Source of the DNA: JBBRVW01 sp963784645
GTDB taxonomy: Bacteria > Actinomycetota > Actinomycetes > JACCUZ01
Reading direction: 5' to 3'
Length of the DNA stretch: 64,000 nucleotides
NCBI GenBank assembly: GCA_963784645.1
Contig: CAWARY010000005.1
Span: 558,001 to 622,000 of the forward strand
In this document: in pieces, positions 9,990 to 18,087 of the stretch
Layout: each line of letters opens with the position of its first letter
Position numbering within the stretch: the first letter of the stretch is position 1
Notes under the pieces: model-generated
What the model was told of the DNA's origin: nothing
Database searches by the model: none
What the model saw: only the letters and a program-made list of their open reading frames with translations
Program-made: the position numbers and the translations under genes

Positions 9990-10159
9990 GCCGTGGCCGA
10001 GCCTAACCGGCGGGGGCCTCAGGGGTCGCCGGAGAAAATCTCGTCCGCCGTTGTCGATCTGCGGCTGCGCCGTCCGTCGGAGGGGTGTCAGAGTCGGACC
10101 GGGCGCGGCAGCGCAGGCGTGCGCCCGGCGCACGGGCGAGGCACGAGAGGGAGATCTGC

Positions 10160-10507
10160 ATGAGCGAGTACCTGATCCTCATCTACGAGGACGAGAAGGG
10201 CTACGCCGAGGCCGGCGAGGCTGCCTGGCAGACAGCGATGGAGGCGCACGGCCGGTTCGCCGAGCAGGTGGCCGAGATGGGCGCGAAGCTCGTCGGGGGC
10301 AACGGGCTGCAGCCCACCACGACCGCGACGACCGTGCGCGGGGACACGGTCACCGACGGCCCCTTCGCCGAGACGAAGGAGTCCCTCGGGGGCTACTACC
10401 TGATCGATGCGGCCGACCTCGACCAGGCGCTGGCGATCGCGAAGCTGTGCCCGGCGCCGTACGGCGGCGTCGAGGTGCGTCCTGTCATGGTGTTCCCGGA
10501 CGCCTGA
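10160..10507 (+). CDS. YCII-related (DGPF domain) protein, partner of the ECF42 sigma factor
   Basis: 115 aa, ATG 10160 preceded by a clear AGAGGGAGA ribosome site. It opens with MSEYLILIYEDE and carries the domain's name motif as TDGPFAETKESLGGYYLID in its centre. DGPF proteins are small dimeric alpha/beta-barrel relatives of YciI and are the constant neighbours of ECF42 sigma factors. The sigma gene begins 13 bases downstream, so the two are almost certainly co-transcribed. Known family work suggests the DGPF genes are targets of the sigma factor; the biochemical role is unclear. Confidence 0.9.
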   Translation: MSEYLILIYEDEKGYAEAGEAAWQTAMEAHGRFAEQVAEMGAKLVGGNGLQPTTTATTVRGDTVTDGPFAETKESLGGYYLIDAADLDQALAIAKLCPAPYGGVEVRPVMVFPDA

Positions 10508-10520
10508 CCAGCACCGGACA

Positions 10521-11792
10521 GTGACAGCGGACGCCCCCGGGGACGTCGAGGCGGCGGTCGCCGAGGCGCACCGGCGCGAGTGGGGCTTCGTCCTCGCCGC
10601 GACGGTGCGCGTCGCGGGCAGCATCGACCTGGCCGAGGAGTGCGTGCAGGACGCCTACGGCGCCGCGCTGGACACCTGGCGGCGGCAGGGGGTGCCCCGC
10701 TCGCCGGGCGCGTGGCTCACGACCACCGCACGGCGCCGTGCGCTCGACGTCCTGCGCCGCGAGCAGACGCTGCGCCGCAAGCTGCCCCTGCTCGTCGAGC
10801 CAGGGGTGACCGACGGGCCGGAGGACGCGGTGGACGGGCTGGGTGACCTCGACGAGGACGTCCTCACCGACGAGCGCCTCCGGCTGGTCTTCACCTGCTG
10901 CCACCCGGCGCTCGCCCGCGAGGCGCAGGTCGCCTTGACCCTGCGGCTGCTCTGCGGGCTCACCACCGCCGAGATCGCCGCCGCGTTCCTCGTTCCCGAG
11001 ACCACGATGGCCGCCCGGGTGACCCGGGCGAAGAAGAAGATCGCGGCCGCGAACATCCCCTACCGCGTCCCGGCGGCGACCGAGCTCCCGGAGCGGCTGG
11101 ACGCGGTGCTCACGGTCGTGCACCTGGTCTTCACGACCGGGCACACGGCACCCTCCGGTGACGAGCTGGTCCGCACCGACCTGGTGGACCGGGCCCTCGA
11201 GCTGGCGCGGGTGCTCGTGGCGCTGATGCCGGACGAGCCGGAGGTGCGCGGGCTGCTCTCGCTGATGCTGCTCACCGATGCGCGGCGGGCGACCCGCCTC
11301 GACGACCACGGTCGGCTGGTGCTGCTGGCCGACCAGGACCGCAGCCGCTGGGACCGCGCCGAGACCGTCGAGGGCCTGGACCTGCTCCGCGAGCTGCACC
11401 ACAGCCGGGTGGGCCGGTTCGGGGTGCAGGCGGCGATCGCGGGCGAGCACGCGGTGGCGCCGTCGTACGCCGAGACGCGCTGGCCGCGGATGCTGGCGCT
11501 CTACGACGCCCTGCTGCGCGAGTGGCCGTCACCCGTCGTGGCGCTCAACCGCGCCGTGGTGCTGGCCGAGGTCGCCGGGCCCGGGGTCGCGCTGGCCGAG
11601 GTCGACCGGCTCGCCGCGGACGGGCGGCTCGCCGCCTACCGCTACCTCGCTGCGACCCGCGCCGACCTGCTGCGCCGGCTGGGCCGGGCGGCGGAGGCCG
11701 CGGCCGCCTACCGGGAGGCGCTGGAGCTGTCCGACAACGCGGCCGAGCGGGAGTTCCTCGAGGGCCGGCTCGCCGAGACCCGCGGCCGCTAG
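10521..11792 (+). CDS. RNA polymerase sigma factor, ECF42-like with TPR-like C-terminal extension
   Basis: 423 aa from GTG 10521, more than twice the usual ECF length. Sigma region 2 lies near residues 10-75 (LAEECVQDAYGAALDTWRRQG, pattern only) and region 4 near 125-180 (LCGLTTAEIAAAFLVPETTMAARVTRAK core). A helical C-terminal domain of about 200 residues follows (DUF6596/TPR-like, with ALNRAVVLAEV and RLGRAAEAAAAY repeats). In ECF42 proteins this extension is needed for activity and takes the place of a cognate anti-sigma factor, and none is seen here. It is coupled to the DGPF gene upstream. Confidence 0.9.
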   Translation: MTADAPGDVEAAVAEAHRREWGFVLAATVRVAGSIDLAEECVQDAYGAALDTWRRQGVPRSPGAWLTTTARRRALDVLRREQTLRRKLPLLVEPGVTDGPEDAVDGLGDLDEDVLTDERLRLVFTCCHPALAREAQVALTLRLLCGLTTAEIAAAFLVPETTMAARVTRAKKKIAAANIPYRVPAATELPERLDAVLTVVHLVFTTGHTAPSGDELVRTDLVDRALELARVLVALMPDEPEVRGLLSLMLLTDARRATRLDDHGRLVLLADQDRSRWDRAETVEGLDLLRELHHSRVGRFGVQAAIAGEHAVAPSYAETRWPRMLALYDALLREWPSPVVALNRAVVLAEVAGPGVALAEVDRLAADGRLAAYRYLAATRADLLRRLGRAAEAAAAYREALELSDNAAEREFLEGRLAETRGR

Positions 11793-11819
11793 CGCCACTC
11801 GTCCCGGGTTGCTCCTACA

Positions 11820-11921
11820 TGATCACGGGACCGTGGTCGACTCGGGTCAACCGTGGCGTGCACGCCACTGCCGACCGCAACTGATCACGGGACCGTGATC
11901 AACTCGGGTCAACCGTGGCGT
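11820..11921. repeat. Two 40-bp direct repeats containing dyads, between convergent genes
   Basis: The copies at 11820-11859 and 11882-11921 differ at two positions. Each begins with TGATCACGG-GA-CCGTGATCA (perfect 9-bp dyad in copy 2, imperfect in copy 1), followed by ACTCGGGTCAACCGTGGCGT. The end of copy 1 adds a perfect 16-bp palindrome GTGGCGTGCACGCCAC at 11853-11868. Location between two convergent gene ends suits a bidirectional terminator or a small dispersed intergenic element. A diverged relative lies at 13451. Confidence 0.7.
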
Positions 11922-11934
11922 TGCGGGGCCGGGG

Positions 11935-12387
11935 TCAGACCCGGGCGGCGGTCGGCTTCGGGCGGCGGGGGAGCAGGGCGACCAGCGCGACCGAGAAGAC
12001 CGCGGCGGCGGCCACCTCGACCGTGAACCGGTGCACCTCCTCGTCCTGGATCCGGGCGTGCACCGCGTCGAACCAGCGCGGGAACGGCGACCGGCCGACG
12101 AACTGCCGCCCGGGCTTGTCGAGGTCCGGCAGGCAGGCCCCGACGATGCCGGCGAGCACCGGCACCAGCCGGTCGCGCGGTGCCGCACGGGCGATCACGG
12201 CGATCGCGGTCAGCCCGAGCAGGCCGTCGGGGACGGCGACCTTCATGAGGTGCTCGTCGTCGACACCGAAGTGCGGGAGGCCGTCGAGCACGAAGTGCGA
12301 GAGGAAGCCGAGCGAGACCGCCTGGCGTACGTCAGGAGCGACCGCGCCGATCACCGCACCGGACAGGACGTGGTTGGTGATGAGCAC
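11935..12387 (-). CDS. Small membrane protein, possible DUF457/YdjM-like metal-dependent hydrolase
   Basis: 150 aa. The N-terminal MLITNHVLSGAVIGA carries the early His, followed by FLSHFVLDGLPHFG, a His-Asp cluster resembling the DUF457/YdjM 'membrane-bound metal-dependent hydrolase' pattern. Hydrophobic segments are visible at about 50-66, 78-92 and 125-142. It is shorter than typical YdjM proteins, so the family link is tentative. Its start is 47 bases from the stop of the nuclease gene upstream on the same strand, so the two may share a transcript. Confidence 0.6.
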   Translation of the reverse strand: MLITNHVLSGAVIGAVAPDVRQAVSLGFLSHFVLDGLPHFGVDDEHLMKVAVPDGLLGLTAIAVIARAAPRDRLVPVLAGIVGACLPDLDKPGRQFVGRSPFPRWFDAVHARIQDEEVHRFTVEVAAAAVFSVALVALLPRRPKPTAARV

Positions 12388-12434
12388 CCTTGCAGGGTGC
12401 CAGACGTGGCACTCCCGCCGCTTCCGCCGGGGTC

Positions 12435-13397
12435 CTAGCAGGCGGCGCGGCAGGGATACATGTACCAGGCCCGCAGGTCGCCCTTGGGGTCGAACAGCCA
12501 GGCGCCGTCACCCATGGAGGTCCGGCCCCCGGTGACGTTGGCGAAGATCGGGACGTCGAGGCCCCAGTAGAGGAGTCCGTCGCCGTCGGAGCCGTGGCCG
12601 ATCTTCAGCCGGAGGCGGTCGCCGGGCGCAACCACGGTGCCCGCGGGGAAGGTGTAGCCGTGCGCCTTCTCGCCCCGGTAGGCCGCGTCGCGGACCCACC
12701 AGCCGGACAGGTCGACCGGGTTGGCGCCCAGGTTGGTGAGGTCCACCCACTCGCCGTTGACGTTCTCGCCGTCGTTGCCCTCGGCGTCCCAGTTGACGTC
12801 GACCTTGATCGTGTCGTCCTGCGACGGGCCGATGCCGCAGCGGCTCGGCGAGCCCCAGAAGCCGGCGCCGGCCGCCGCCGCGGTCTGCGCGCGCCGGGCG
12901 TAGTCGAGGTTGTGGGTGTACTCGTCCGGGATCAGGTCGGGCAGCACCAGGCCGGCGTCCAGCTGCATCGCACCGACGTCGGTCCAGACGCCGTTGACCC
13001 GGACGGCCACGAACCTTCGGGGGCGGACGTTGTGCGCCGAGGCGCTGCTCGCCCTGCGGGCGCTCAGCCGCACCTTCTTGCCCGCGACGAGGCGGTGCAG
13101 GTTCTTGGCGGCGTCCACGCCCCAGCACTCGCCGCGCAGCTTGGACAGGGTGTGGCTGTAGCGGTGCAGCTCGGTCGCCTGGATGCCGATGAACCGCACC
13201 CGCACCGGCCGGCTGGTGCCGTCACCCTGGACGTCGACGTCGATGGTGTCGCCGTCGTCGACGAAGACGACCTTGCCGTACTGCGTCACCGAGGCGGCCT
13301 GGGCCGGCAGCGTGGTCAGCAGCATCGGCGCGACCAGGCCGGCGACCGCGGTCAGCGCGGCGCTCACGAGTCGCAGCGGGTGGCGGGTGTTCGTCAT
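12435..13397 (-). CDS. Secreted thermonuclease-like (SNase) protein with lamin-tail domain
   Basis: 320 aa from ATG 13397. An N-terminal signal peptide (hydrophobic run ending LPAQAA) precedes a staphylococcal-nuclease fold: FVDDGDTIDVDV (metal-site region), VRFIGIQATE, and a C-terminal half of the OB fold through about residue 175. The second domain (DTIKVDVNWDAEG... EWVDLTNLG...DLSGWWVRD) is a lamin-tail (LTD) domain often joined to secreted nucleases. The SNase catalytic Arg/Glu pair should be checked: R67 and E74-like positions are present near FIGIQATELH, but the RLAR.. segment is altered. Probably extracellular nucleic-acid scavenging. A dyad-rich stretch lies upstream. Confidence 0.82.
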   Translation of the reverse strand: MTNTRHPLRLVSAALTAVAGLVAPMLLTTLPAQAASVTQYGKVVFVDDGDTIDVDVQGDGTSRPVRVRFIGIQATELHRYSHTLSKLRGECWGVDAAKNLHRLVAGKKVRLSARRASSASAHNVRPRRFVAVRVNGVWTDVGAMQLDAGLVLPDLIPDEYTHNLDYARRAQTAAAAGAGFWGSPSRCGIGPSQDDTIKVDVNWDAEGNDGENVNGEWVDLTNLGANPVDLSGWWVRDAAYRGEKAHGYTFPAGTVVAPGDRLRLKIGHGSDGDGLLYWGLDVPIFANVTGGRTSMGDGAWLFDPKGDLRAWYMYPCRAAC

Positions 13398-13450
13398 GGT
13401 GTCGACTGCTCCGTACGTGTCCGGGTTCGTGCCTACCCTGACTGTCGGAA

Positions 13451-13490
13451 GGTCACGGGACCGTCTTGACTCGGCCAAACGGAGGTTTGG
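13451..13490. promoter_or_regulatory. Dyad-bearing upstream element related to the 11820 repeats
   Basis: GGTCACGGGACCGT at 13451 matches the core of the 40-bp repeats at 11820/11882 and is followed by a diverged CTCGGCCAAAC. A perfect hairpin CCAAAC-GGAG-GTTTGG occupies 13475-13490. It lies 54-93 bases upstream of the nuclease start, so it could be an operator for that gene or a relic of a dispersed repeat. The rest of 13398-13605 shows nothing else I can name. Confidence 0.4.
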
Positions 13491-13605
13491 GCGGGCCGGA
13501 AACCCCTCGCCTGTGCCGGCGGTCACACCCGGGGCGAGCCCGGGCACCCCGTCCACGGCGCGCCACGAAACGCTCAGTGATCGAGAGCGAGTGGGGCGAC
13601 CCGCC

Positions 13606-14724
13606 CTAGCGGTGGTGTCCCGTGAGGTCGTGCGGGTGCCCGGCCGGGTCGGCGTGCACGAGCGCCGCGTGCAGGCGGGGGACGTCGTGGAGCAGGCGGT
13701 GCTCGGTGGCCTCGGCCACCTGGTGCGCCTCGACCACGGTGAGCGCCGGGTCGACGACGATCTCGAGCTCGGCCCGCAGCCGGTGCCCGATCCAGCGCAT
13801 CCGCACGTCGCCCACGTCGCGTACCCCGGCGGTGCCACGCGCCGACTGCTCGACCAGGTCCACCAGCGCCGGGTCGACGGCGTCCATCAGCCGCCGGTAG
13901 ACGTCGCGGGCGGCGTCCCGGAGCACGGCCAGGACAGCGAGGGTGATCACCAGGCCGACCACCGCGTCAGCGCGGTCGAACCCGGCCCACGCGAGCAGCG
14001 CGCTCAGGACGACCCCGAGCGAGGTGAAGCCGTCGGTGCGGGCGTGCAGCCCGTCGGCGACCAGCGCGGCCGAGCCGATCTCTCGGCCGACCGAGATCCG
14101 GTACCGCGCGACCAGCTCGTTGCCGAGGAAGCCGACGACCCCGGCGGCGGCGAGCAGCCCGAGATGGTCGAGCTCGCGCGGGTCCGCAAGCCGGCGGACC
14201 GCCTCGTACGCGGCGAGCACGGCCGACGCGGCGATGACCACCACCACCACGATGCCGGCGAGGTCCTCGGCCCGGCCGTAGCCGTAGGTGTAGCGCCGCG
14301 TCGCCGCCCGGCGGCCGAGCGTGAACGCCACAGCGATGGGGAGCGCCGTCATCGCGTCCGCGACGTTGTGCAGCGTGTCGACGAGCAGGGCGACCGAGCC
14401 GCTGACCAGATAGACGACGGCCTGCAGGGCGGCGGTGACGGCGAGCGCCACGAAGGAGACCAGCAGGGCGCGCATCCCGCGGCGACTGGCCTCGAGCTCG
14501 CTGTCCATCGAGACGGCCGCGTCGTGGCTGTGCGGGGCGACCAGGTGCCGCAGCCGGCCGAGCAGCCCGCTCGGGGCGTCGTGGTCGTGACCGCCAGGTT
14601 CGTGGTCGTGACCGTGGTCGTCGTCGTGGTCGTGACCGTGGTCGTCGTGCTCGTCGTGCTCGTGCTCGTGGTCGTCGTGGTCGTGCTGCACGTGCCCGCC
14701 CGGGTCGTGCCGGTGCTCGCTCAC
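13606..14724 (-). CDS. Cation diffusion facilitator (zinc/metal exporter) with His-rich N-terminus
   Basis: 372 aa from GTG 14724. Residues about 5-50 are dominated by His and Asp (HDHDDHEHEHDEHDDHGHDH and on), a cytosolic metal-collecting tail. Six membrane helices follow. The metal site is visible as LVDTLHNVADAM in helix 2 (HxxxD) and LVADGLHARTDG in helix 5 (DxxxHxxxD pattern). A C-terminal alpha-beta regulatory domain ends in HPHDLTGHHR, another His cluster. It likely exports Zn2+ or a similar divalent ion. Its GTG overlaps the stop of the DinB gene by four bases (GTGA), indicating translational coupling. Confidence 0.92.
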   Translation of the reverse strand: MSEHRHDPGGHVQHDHDDHEHEHDEHDDHGHDHDDDHGHDHEPGGHDHDAPSGLLGRLRHLVAPHSHDAAVSMDSELEASRRGMRALLVSFVALAVTAALQAVVYLVSGSVALLVDTLHNVADAMTALPIAVAFTLGRRAATRRYTYGYGRAEDLAGIVVVVVIAASAVLAAYEAVRRLADPRELDHLGLLAAAGVVGFLGNELVARYRISVGREIGSAALVADGLHARTDGFTSLGVVLSALLAWAGFDRADAVVGLVITLAVLAVLRDAARDVYRRLMDAVDPALVDLVEQSARGTAGVRDVGDVRMRWIGHRLRAELEIVVDPALTVVEAHQVAEATEHRLLHDVPRLHAALVHADPAGHPHDLTGHHR

Positions 14725-15257
14725 GCCGCCGGCCCGCCGACGTCGTGCAGGTGGTGCACCCAGTCGTGGGCGGCGTACTGCGCGAGCGTCCGCACCGTGA
14801 ACCGCGCGCCGCCGGAGCGCCGACCGGCCCGCTCCCACTGGTCGCCGGTCACGCCGTCGAACCGGTCGGCGATCGTCGTCGCCGCTGCCAGCAGCTGGGC
14901 CGCGACCGCAGCGGGGTCCTGCTCGCCGTACCGCTCCTGCCGCGCGGTCCGGTCCTGGTCCCAGTTCTCGAACAGCGGGTCGTCCTCGGTGAGCATCCGC
15001 TCGAGCCGCTGGTCGAAGACGCGGTGCACGTCGCGCACGTGGCAGCCGTACTCCAGCGGCGACCAGATGTCGTCGGCCGGGCGCCGACGCACCTCGGACC
15101 GGGCCAGCACCTGCAGCCAGCCCGCGGCGTTGTCGCGCGCCATGGCGGCGACCGACGTGGCGTCGAGGGCGCCGGCGTCCAGGCCGCACTCGGGGCAGGG
15201 CTCGGAGAGCACCCACGTCCAGTCCTTGATGTCCGGTACGACGGCGTCCTCGGCCAT
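14721..15257 (-). CDS. DinB-family protein with CxxC motif
   Basis: 178 aa. DinB four-helix fold with metal-type His residues at YGCHVRDVH and AAHDWVHHLHDVG. The N-terminus has a CPECG motif (SEPCPECGLDAG), which suggests an added metal or redox site. It is translationally coupled to the metal exporter downstream, so a role in metal or thiol homeostasis is a reasonable inference but not shown. The start ATG 15257 is the only sensible one; the SGNH gene is divergent 50 bases away. Confidence 0.8.
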   Translation of the reverse strand: MAEDAVVPDIKDWTWVLSEPCPECGLDAGALDATSVAAMARDNAAGWLQVLARSEVRRRPADDIWSPLEYGCHVRDVHRVFDQRLERMLTEDDPLFENWDQDRTARQERYGEQDPAAVAAQLLAAATTIADRFDGVTGDQWERAGRRSGGARFTVRTLAQYAAHDWVHHLHDVGGPAA

Positions 15258-15307
15258 GCGCGCACCCTACGGCCGCCCGCTGCCGCGCGGACCGACAGGA
15301 TGTGCGC

Positions 15308-16123
15308 ATGGCCGGACGCGTCTTCGTCGCCCTGGGCGACTCGTTCACCGAGGGGCTCGAGGACGACCTCGGCCCGGAGGGCCGGCACCTCGGCTGGGCC
15401 GACCGGGTCGCAGCGGCGCTGGCGACCCGCGAGGGCGGGCTCCGCTACGCGAACCTCGCGGTGCGCGGGCGGCTGCTGGACCAGGTGGTGGACGAGCAGG
15501 TGCCGGCTGCCCTCTCGCTCACCCCCGACCTGGTGTCCTTCCACGCCGGGCCGAACGACGTCCTGCGCCCCGGTCGCGACGTCGGCGCGGTCGTGGCGCG
15601 CTACCGCCGCGCGGTCGCCGGGCTGCGGGAGTCCGGCGTCGAGGTGCTGCTGTTCACGGTGATCGAGCGGGCCGGCGGCACCGGACGGACCGCTGCCCGG
15701 CTGGCCGAGCGGTTCGCCCACTTCAACGCCGGTGTGCGAGACGCCGCCCGGTCGACCGGCGCCCTGGTGGTCGACGTCGGCTCGGCGGCGGCCCTGCACG
15801 ACCGTCGGCTGTGGAACGAGGACCGGCTGCACCTGGCGCCCGAGGGCCATGCCCGGGTCGCGGCGGCCGTGCTGGAGGCCCTCGGCGTCGACGACCCGGC
15901 CCTCCTGGGCGGTCCTGCGGGCTGGTGGCGAGAACCGCTGCCGCCCGGCACCCCGCCGGGCCGCCGGGCCGACCTGGTCGCCGACGTCCGCTGGGTACGC
16001 CGGCACCTGACGCCGTGGGTGCTGCGCCGGCTGCGGGGCCGGTCGAGCGGCGACGGCCTCTCGGCCAAGCACGCCGAGCTGGTCGACGTGCTGCCGCGCG
16101 ACGGCGGGTCAGCCGGCGGCTAG
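15308..16123 (+). CDS. SGNH/GDSL hydrolase
   Basis: 271 aa from ATG 15308. Block I is VALGDSFTEG with the catalytic Ser, block II has the Gly in LAVRGR, block III is HAGPNDVLRPG with the oxyanion Asn, and block V is NEDRLHLAPEGH with the catalytic Asp and His. No signal peptide, so it is cytosolic. The C-terminal 50 residues are Arg-rich. The family hydrolyses esters or thioesters; the substrate cannot be told. Its last 15 bases overlap the 3' end of the convergent GH3 gene. Confidence 0.9.
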   Translation: MAGRVFVALGDSFTEGLEDDLGPEGRHLGWADRVAAALATREGGLRYANLAVRGRLLDQVVDEQVPAALSLTPDLVSFHAGPNDVLRPGRDVGAVVARYRRAVAGLRESGVEVLLFTVIERAGGTGRTAARLAERFAHFNAGVRDAARSTGALVVDVGSAAALHDRRLWNEDRLHLAPEGHARVAAAVLEALGVDDPALLGGPAGWWREPLPPGTPPGRRADLVADVRWVRRHLTPWVLRRLRGRSSGDGLSAKHAELVDVLPRDGGSAGG

Positions 16124-17389
16124 CGCGAGGCGCTGCTGGTAGAGCCGAAGGGCGAGCACCCGGGTCGCCGCCTCGTCCAGCCGCGCCGCCGGGAGCCGGC
16201 CGGAGTCGACAGCCCTGACCAGGGCCCGCCGCGCCCGACCGGGGTACGGCGAGTTCAGGACCAGGTCGTCACCGGCCAGGATCGACCGCACCGCGCCCTC
16301 GGCCGAGTTGTACGGGCCGTTGATCGGTCCCATGCCCTGCGAGTCGGTCACCGCCACCCCCTCGAACCCCAGCGTGTCCCGGAGCAGACCGGTGACGACG
16401 CCCTCGCTGATGGAGGCCGGCATGCCGGGCTCGATCGCGTCGACCGCCACGTGCGCGGTCATGACGACCGGCGCCCCCGCGTCGATGGCGGCGGCGAAGG
16501 TGACCAGGTCCGTCCGGCGCAGCTGCGCCAGCGACTTGTCCTGCTCCGGCAGGGCGTGGTGGCTGTCGCCGGACACCGAGCCGAGGCCGGGGAAGTGCTT
16601 GACCGCAGGGATGATCCCGGCCCGCAGGTATCCCTCGACCGTCGCCGTGACCATCCGTGCCGCCACGTCGCGGTCGGAGGAGTAGGTCCGCGAGCCCATG
16701 ACCGACGTGCCGTCCGGGTCGACGTCGGCCACCGGTGCCATGACCATCGTCACGCCCAGCCGGCGCAGCGTGCGGCCGTTGTCGCGGGCCACCTGCCGGG
16801 CGTAGGCCGGGTCGTTGCGCTGGCCGATCGACGCCGCGGACGGGACCGTGTCGACGCCGACCTCGAGCCGCTGGACCACGCCGCCCTCCTGGTCGATGGA
16901 GATCAGCAGGGGCAGTCCGCCGGGGACGTCGCCGGTGTCGTGCAGCTCACCCGCCAGGGTGCGTACCTGGTCGGCGTCCGCGATGACCTCCGGACGCAGG
17001 AAGACCCCGCCGAACGGGTGCGCGGCCAGTGCCTCGCCGGCGGAGTCGACCCCGTGCATCACCTGGTTGCGCTGCTCCTCGGCGGCGGTGGGGCGCTCGG
17101 CGTCGTAGCCCCAGAAGCCCGGCATCAGCACGGTGCTCGCCTTCTCGCCGGTCGACAGCCCCGCTACCAGGTCGCGGGCCTGCGCCAGCTCCCCCTCGGT
17201 GGGTCCCCAGCCGCTCGGCGCGTCCGGGTCGGCCGGCGGCGTCGAGCCGGCCGGGCTGCTGGCCGCCGGGCCGGCGGCGGGGCCGCTCGCAGCCCCGGGA
17301 GCGGCGGGCCCGCCGGAGGACGCGGAGCAGGCGGTGAGGACGAGGGCGAGGGCCGCGGCGGCCGCGGTCGCGGAGGTGGTGGTGCGCAT
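16109..17389 (-). CDS. Glycoside hydrolase family 3 lipoprotein (NagZ-like beta-N-acetylhexosaminidase)
   Basis: 426 aa from ATG 17389. The lipobox LTAC near residue 20 and a Gly/Ala/Pro/Ser-rich linker show an exported, lipid-anchored protein. The GH3 barrel starts near residue 65. The sequence has SIDQEGGVVQRL, KHFPGLGSVSGDSHHALP (the NagZ His-Asp region, with Leu where Gly/His is usual) and VAVTDSQGMG, where the Asp is the expected nucleophile. Likely trims N-acetylglucosamine from peptidoglycan fragments on the outer face. It ends convergently to the SGNH gene with a 15-base overlap. Confidence 0.9.
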   Translation of the reverse strand: MRTTTSATAAAAALALVLTACSASSGGPAAPGAASGPAAGPAASSPAGSTPPADPDAPSGWGPTEGELAQARDLVAGLSTGEKASTVLMPGFWGYDAERPTAAEEQRNQVMHGVDSAGEALAAHPFGGVFLRPEVIADADQVRTLAGELHDTGDVPGGLPLLISIDQEGGVVQRLEVGVDTVPSAASIGQRNDPAYARQVARDNGRTLRRLGVTMVMAPVADVDPDGTSVMGSRTYSSDRDVAARMVTATVEGYLRAGIIPAVKHFPGLGSVSGDSHHALPEQDKSLAQLRRTDLVTFAAAIDAGAPVVMTAHVAVDAIEPGMPASISEGVVTGLLRDTLGFEGVAVTDSQGMGPINGPYNSAEGAVRSILAGDDLVLNSPYPGRARRALVRAVDSGRLPAARLDEAATRVLALRLYQQRLALAAG

Positions 17390-17446
17390 CGCGGCCCACT
17401 GTGTCACCCGGCCGGCGGCCGGCCGACCCCGACATAGGCTGGTCCG

Positions 17447-17680
17447 GTGCCCGACCCGCTGGCGCCGCGGGCGCTGACCGAGCCGCACCCCTCGCGGCTC
17501 GCACCGGACGCCCCGCGCCGGCCCGACGTGCTCGCCGCCCACGCCGCCGCGCTGGCCGCGGGGGAGGCCGGCTATCCCGACCCGGTGTCGGGGCTGTTCG
17601 TCCTGACCGCCGGCTTCCTCGCGGACCGCGGTACCTGCTGCGGCCGGGGCTGCCGGCACTGCCCGTACGTCGACGACTGA
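17447..17680 (+). CDS. Small Cys-rich DUF5522-like protein
   Basis: 77 aa from GTG 17447. The C-terminus GTCCGRGCRHCPY places four Cys in a CCxxxCxxC array that could bind zinc or an Fe-S cluster. The N-terminal half is Pro/Arg/Ala-rich. This matches the short DUF5522 family found next to varied genes; no function is established. A hairpin follows 18 bases after the stop. Confidence 0.75.
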   Translation: MPDPLAPRALTEPHPSRLAPDAPRRPDVLAAHAAALAAGEAGYPDPVSGLFVLTAGFLADRGTCCGRGCRHCPYVDD

Positions 17681-17698
17681 GCGGCCCGCCGGCACGGC

Positions 17699-17720
17699 GC
17701 CACCCGGTTCTCCGGGTGGC
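17699..17720 (+). terminator. Hairpin after the Cys-rich small gene
   Basis: Perfect 9-bp stem GCCACCCGG-TTCT-CCGGGTGGC. It starts 18 bases after the stop codon and lacks a T-run. Confidence 0.55.
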
Positions 17721-17769
17721 TCGCGACCGCGCCCAGGCTGTCCGGATGCTGGACACGGCGCGGGCGGCC

Positions 17770-17855
17770 TGTGGATGGACCGGTGGACAGCCGGTGGACA
17801 ACAGGACGACCCGGGGGACAACTGCCGACCTGGCTGTGGACCGTCCTGTGGACAC
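17770..17855. promoter_or_regulatory. Cluster of six DnaA-box-like nonamers
   Basis: Six same-direction 9-mers within 86 bases, each one or two mismatches from TGTGGACAA (the high-GC form of the DnaA box complement): TGTGGATGG 17770, GGTGGACAG 17782, GGTGGACAA 17793, GGGGGACAA 17813, TGTGGACCG 17835, TGTGGACAC 17847. No AT-rich unwinding region and no dnaA/dnaN/rpmH genes are near, so this is not oriC. It may be a DnaA-titration or control site just upstream of the RNA-like array, or chance clustering. Confidence 0.35.
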
Positions 17856-17887
17856 CGGAGATCGTCGAAAAACGTTCGGGAAACCCC

Positions 17888-17917
17888 TTGTCCCCCGTGC
17901 GCCGGCCCCAGTAGAAC
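17888..17917 (+). promoter_or_regulatory. Candidate sigma-70-type promoter for the hairpin-array RNA
   Basis: TTGTCC at 17888-17893 and TAGAAC at 17912-17917 are separated by 18 bases. They lie in the most AT-rich part of the 1.3-kb gene-free region, which also has an A-run at 17868. The predicted start is near 17924. Prediction by eye only. Confidence 0.4.
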
Positions 17918-18087
17918 TCTCCCTGTCACCGGGAACGGGGACCGGCCGGGAGGGCGACCTCTCGGACGAGGCGGGCAGCGGGAGACCGCAGCCGGCCTCG
18001 GGTTCACGGTACCGGCGATGGGTTCCGAGGTATGGACAGGCGAGTGATCGTCTGGGACCGCCGCGGACGCCCGTCCCGCGACGGCGA

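Noticed and set aside
17770..17855. Replication origin
   Set aside because: No dnaA, dnaN, rpmH or AT-rich unwinding region nearby, and boxes are imperfect.
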